From positions 1 to 21,005 of the forward strand of contig JAHFIK010000014.1 in NCBI GenBank assembly GCA_023246415.1: DNA of 21,005 bases, read 5' to 3'. Every line of letters starts with the position of its first letter. Position 1 is the stretch's first letter. This stretch comes from Candidatus Uhrbacteria bacterium. GTDB lineage: Bacteria > Patescibacteriota > Patescibacteriia > 2-12-FULL-60-25. Under the pieces are notes generated by a model, which saw only the letters and a list, made by a program, of their open reading frames with translations, had not been told where the DNA came from and made no database searches. This document shows, in pieces, positions 20,157 to 21,005 of this stretch. Made by a program: the position numbers and the translations under genes.

Positions 20157-20792
20157 CTATAGGACGTTTCTTCGATGCTGGAATCGGATGAGTTGTTTCA
20201 ACCCCTCGATGATAAACGAGAGGACGGCAACACTCAGGACGAGGCAGAGCCCCATCATCATCGAGCACACTAATGAAAACGTGTGCGACGCGTAGAGGAG
20301 TCCGGCGATCATGCTGGTCCAGACGCTAAAACAGATGGGTGTTTGCGGTTGATTTCGAATCGCGAGGATCGTTGCCATGACATATGTGATGATGCATCCA
20401 ACGAGGAGCAGCGGGAGCGACTGTCGCGCTTCGTATGATAAACGGATGAGTGGGCCAAGGAGGTCCTTCTCCAGTGGCTTGAAAATCCAAACGGGGATCA
20501 AGCAGAGGACCGTGCATCCCCATGTGATAAACGGATGTGCAAAGACATATCCCAAGAGAGCGTCTCGCGGTCCGCTCCTCAGATGAGCCAGGGTGGAGAA
20601 TTGTAGGATCAAGACGGTTATTGGAATGCTGAGCCAGAACGTCCAGTTTGGAATCTGGTACTGTTCTGAATTGAACATCGTGTAGATGAAACGATCTCGA
20701 TCGTCATTGAGATACGAGCAGCCACGAAGCATTCCGAACCAGAGTGTTGTGATAATTACGGAAACGGTAAAAACAAAGCGTTGCCCATTCAT
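20157..20792 (-). CDS. Multi-pass membrane protein of unknown function
   Basis: I do not recognise a family. The 211-residue protein has about six membrane helices (about 5-22, 50-66, 83-102, 125-145, 152-170 and 173-195), a polar loop at about 27-48 (YLNDDRDRFIYTM) and a basic C-terminus (LIRFQHRRNVL). The ATG at 20792 is supported by AGGAGG (20797-20802) four bases upstream, the best Shine-Dalgarno sequence in the window, and by a TTGACA promoter. It is a one-gene unit with its own terminator. Several cysteines are present, mostly within helices. Confidence 0.83.
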   Translation of the reverse strand: MNGQRFVFTVSVIITTLWFGMLRGCSYLNDDRDRFIYTMFNSEQYQIPNWTFWLSIPITVLILQFSTLAHLRSGPRDALLGYVFAHPFITWGCTVLCLIPVWIFKPLEKDLLGPLIRLSYEARQSLPLLLVGCIITYVMATILAIRNQPQTPICFSVWTSMIAGLLYASHTFSLVCSMMMGLCLVLSVAVLSFIIEGLKQLIRFQHRRNVL

Positions 20793-20822
20793 GTGTCCTC
20801 CTGTCGAAGGTGCTTATGTAAG

Positions 20823-20851
20823 GATGTAATGCCAAAATATGGATTTGTCAA
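20823..20851 (-). promoter_or_regulatory. Promoter of the unknown membrane protein gene
   Basis: TTGACA (20846-20851) and TACATC (20823-20828) are 17 bases apart on the minus strand, giving a leader of about 25 bases that contains AGGAGG. Confidence 0.5.
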
Positions 20852-20900
20852 TCGAATGCTAGAGAGGTGCGCAAAAAAATCGTAGAAGGAATAAATACGT

Positions 20901-21005
20901 TTAGAGTGTTGCGATCGTTTCCTTGAGCTCGTCCACGGTCTCAACAATTGCCACCGGATTTCCACGGAGCAGCGTCTCTTTATCGTGGTATCCCCACAGC
21001 ACCGC
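20901..21005 (-). CDS. C-terminus of a HAD phosphatase (partial)
   Basis: The last 34 codons and the TAA (20901-20903) of a gene entering from the right are visible. The peptide AVLWGYHDKETLLRGNP, then VETVDELKETIATL, matches the end of phosphoglycolate-phosphatase-like HAD enzymes (V.WG....L...P......EL). Catalytic motifs lie outside the window. No terminator follows before the next promoter at 20846. Confidence 0.8.
   Translation of the reverse strand, partial: AVLWGYHDKETLLRGNPVAIVETVDELKETIATL

Noticed and set aside
1..21005. Recoded UGA (glycine code of some CPR lineages)
   Set aside because: Frames with complete family matches end normally, and I saw no in-frame TGA inside any conserved region.

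Overview
The window looks like a chromosomal segment from a Candidate Phyla Radiation (Patescibacteria) bacterium of roughly 52% GC (estimated by eye) using the standard bacterial code. This is inferred from the mix of proteins: a DUF5671 membrane protein next to a pilin-like protein, a Gmad2-domain protein, a PsbP-like membrane-anchored protein, a compact M23 lipoprotein, a stand-alone animal-type class I aldolase, and many small surface proteins. I saw no rRNA, tRNA, transposase, phage gene or CRISPR array.

Layout. Positions 1-4464 are all on the minus strand: an edge gene leaving on the left, an MGDG/UgtP-like lipid glycosyltransferase, cardiolipin synthase, a pilin-like protein and a DUF5671 protein. 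Positions 4633-9860 hold a NadR/Ttd14-like ATPase (+), a two-domain carboxypeptidase-regulatory-like membrane protein (-), class I fructose-bisphosphate aldolase, a class-2-like dihydroorotate dehydrogenase and a 362-residue protein of unknown function (all +). Positions 9984-13626 are minus: a shortened glycerol kinase, a Gmad2 protein, a PsbP-like protein and a PP2C phosphatase. Positions 13759-15841 are an rmlC-rmlD-HAD operon (+). From 15885 to the end the genes are a peptidoglycan-binding protein (-), an M23 lipoprotein (+), an unknown protein (-), a cupredoxin lipoprotein (+), an MFS transporter (-), an unknown membrane protein (-) and the C-terminus of a HAD phosphatase (-). The common theme is envelope building and upkeep (membrane lipids, rhamnose sugar, peptidoglycan handling), with a few core metabolic enzymes.

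Two features stand out. First, the gaps between genes carry long inverted repeats whose arms are built from degenerate 7- or 8-base tandem units (near 1568, 3160, 3759, 6421, 7497, 16702 and 17521). The best has two perfect 35-base arms. In another, one arm has exactly one extra 8-base unit. Two of these elements sit between a promoter and its start codon, and two supply or touch the stop codon of the preceding gene. Second, gene starts fall into two groups. At least nine genes have a -10 box, often an extended TGnTAnnnT type, ending only 6-8 bases before the start codon, which implies leaderless mRNAs. A smaller group has a -35 like TTGACA plus a real Shine-Dalgarno sequence, and it consists of the genes I cannot assign to a family plus one gene mostly outside the window.

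Convergent gene pairs are separated by strong intrinsic terminators that mostly work in both directions. No gap between genes exceeds 300 bases.
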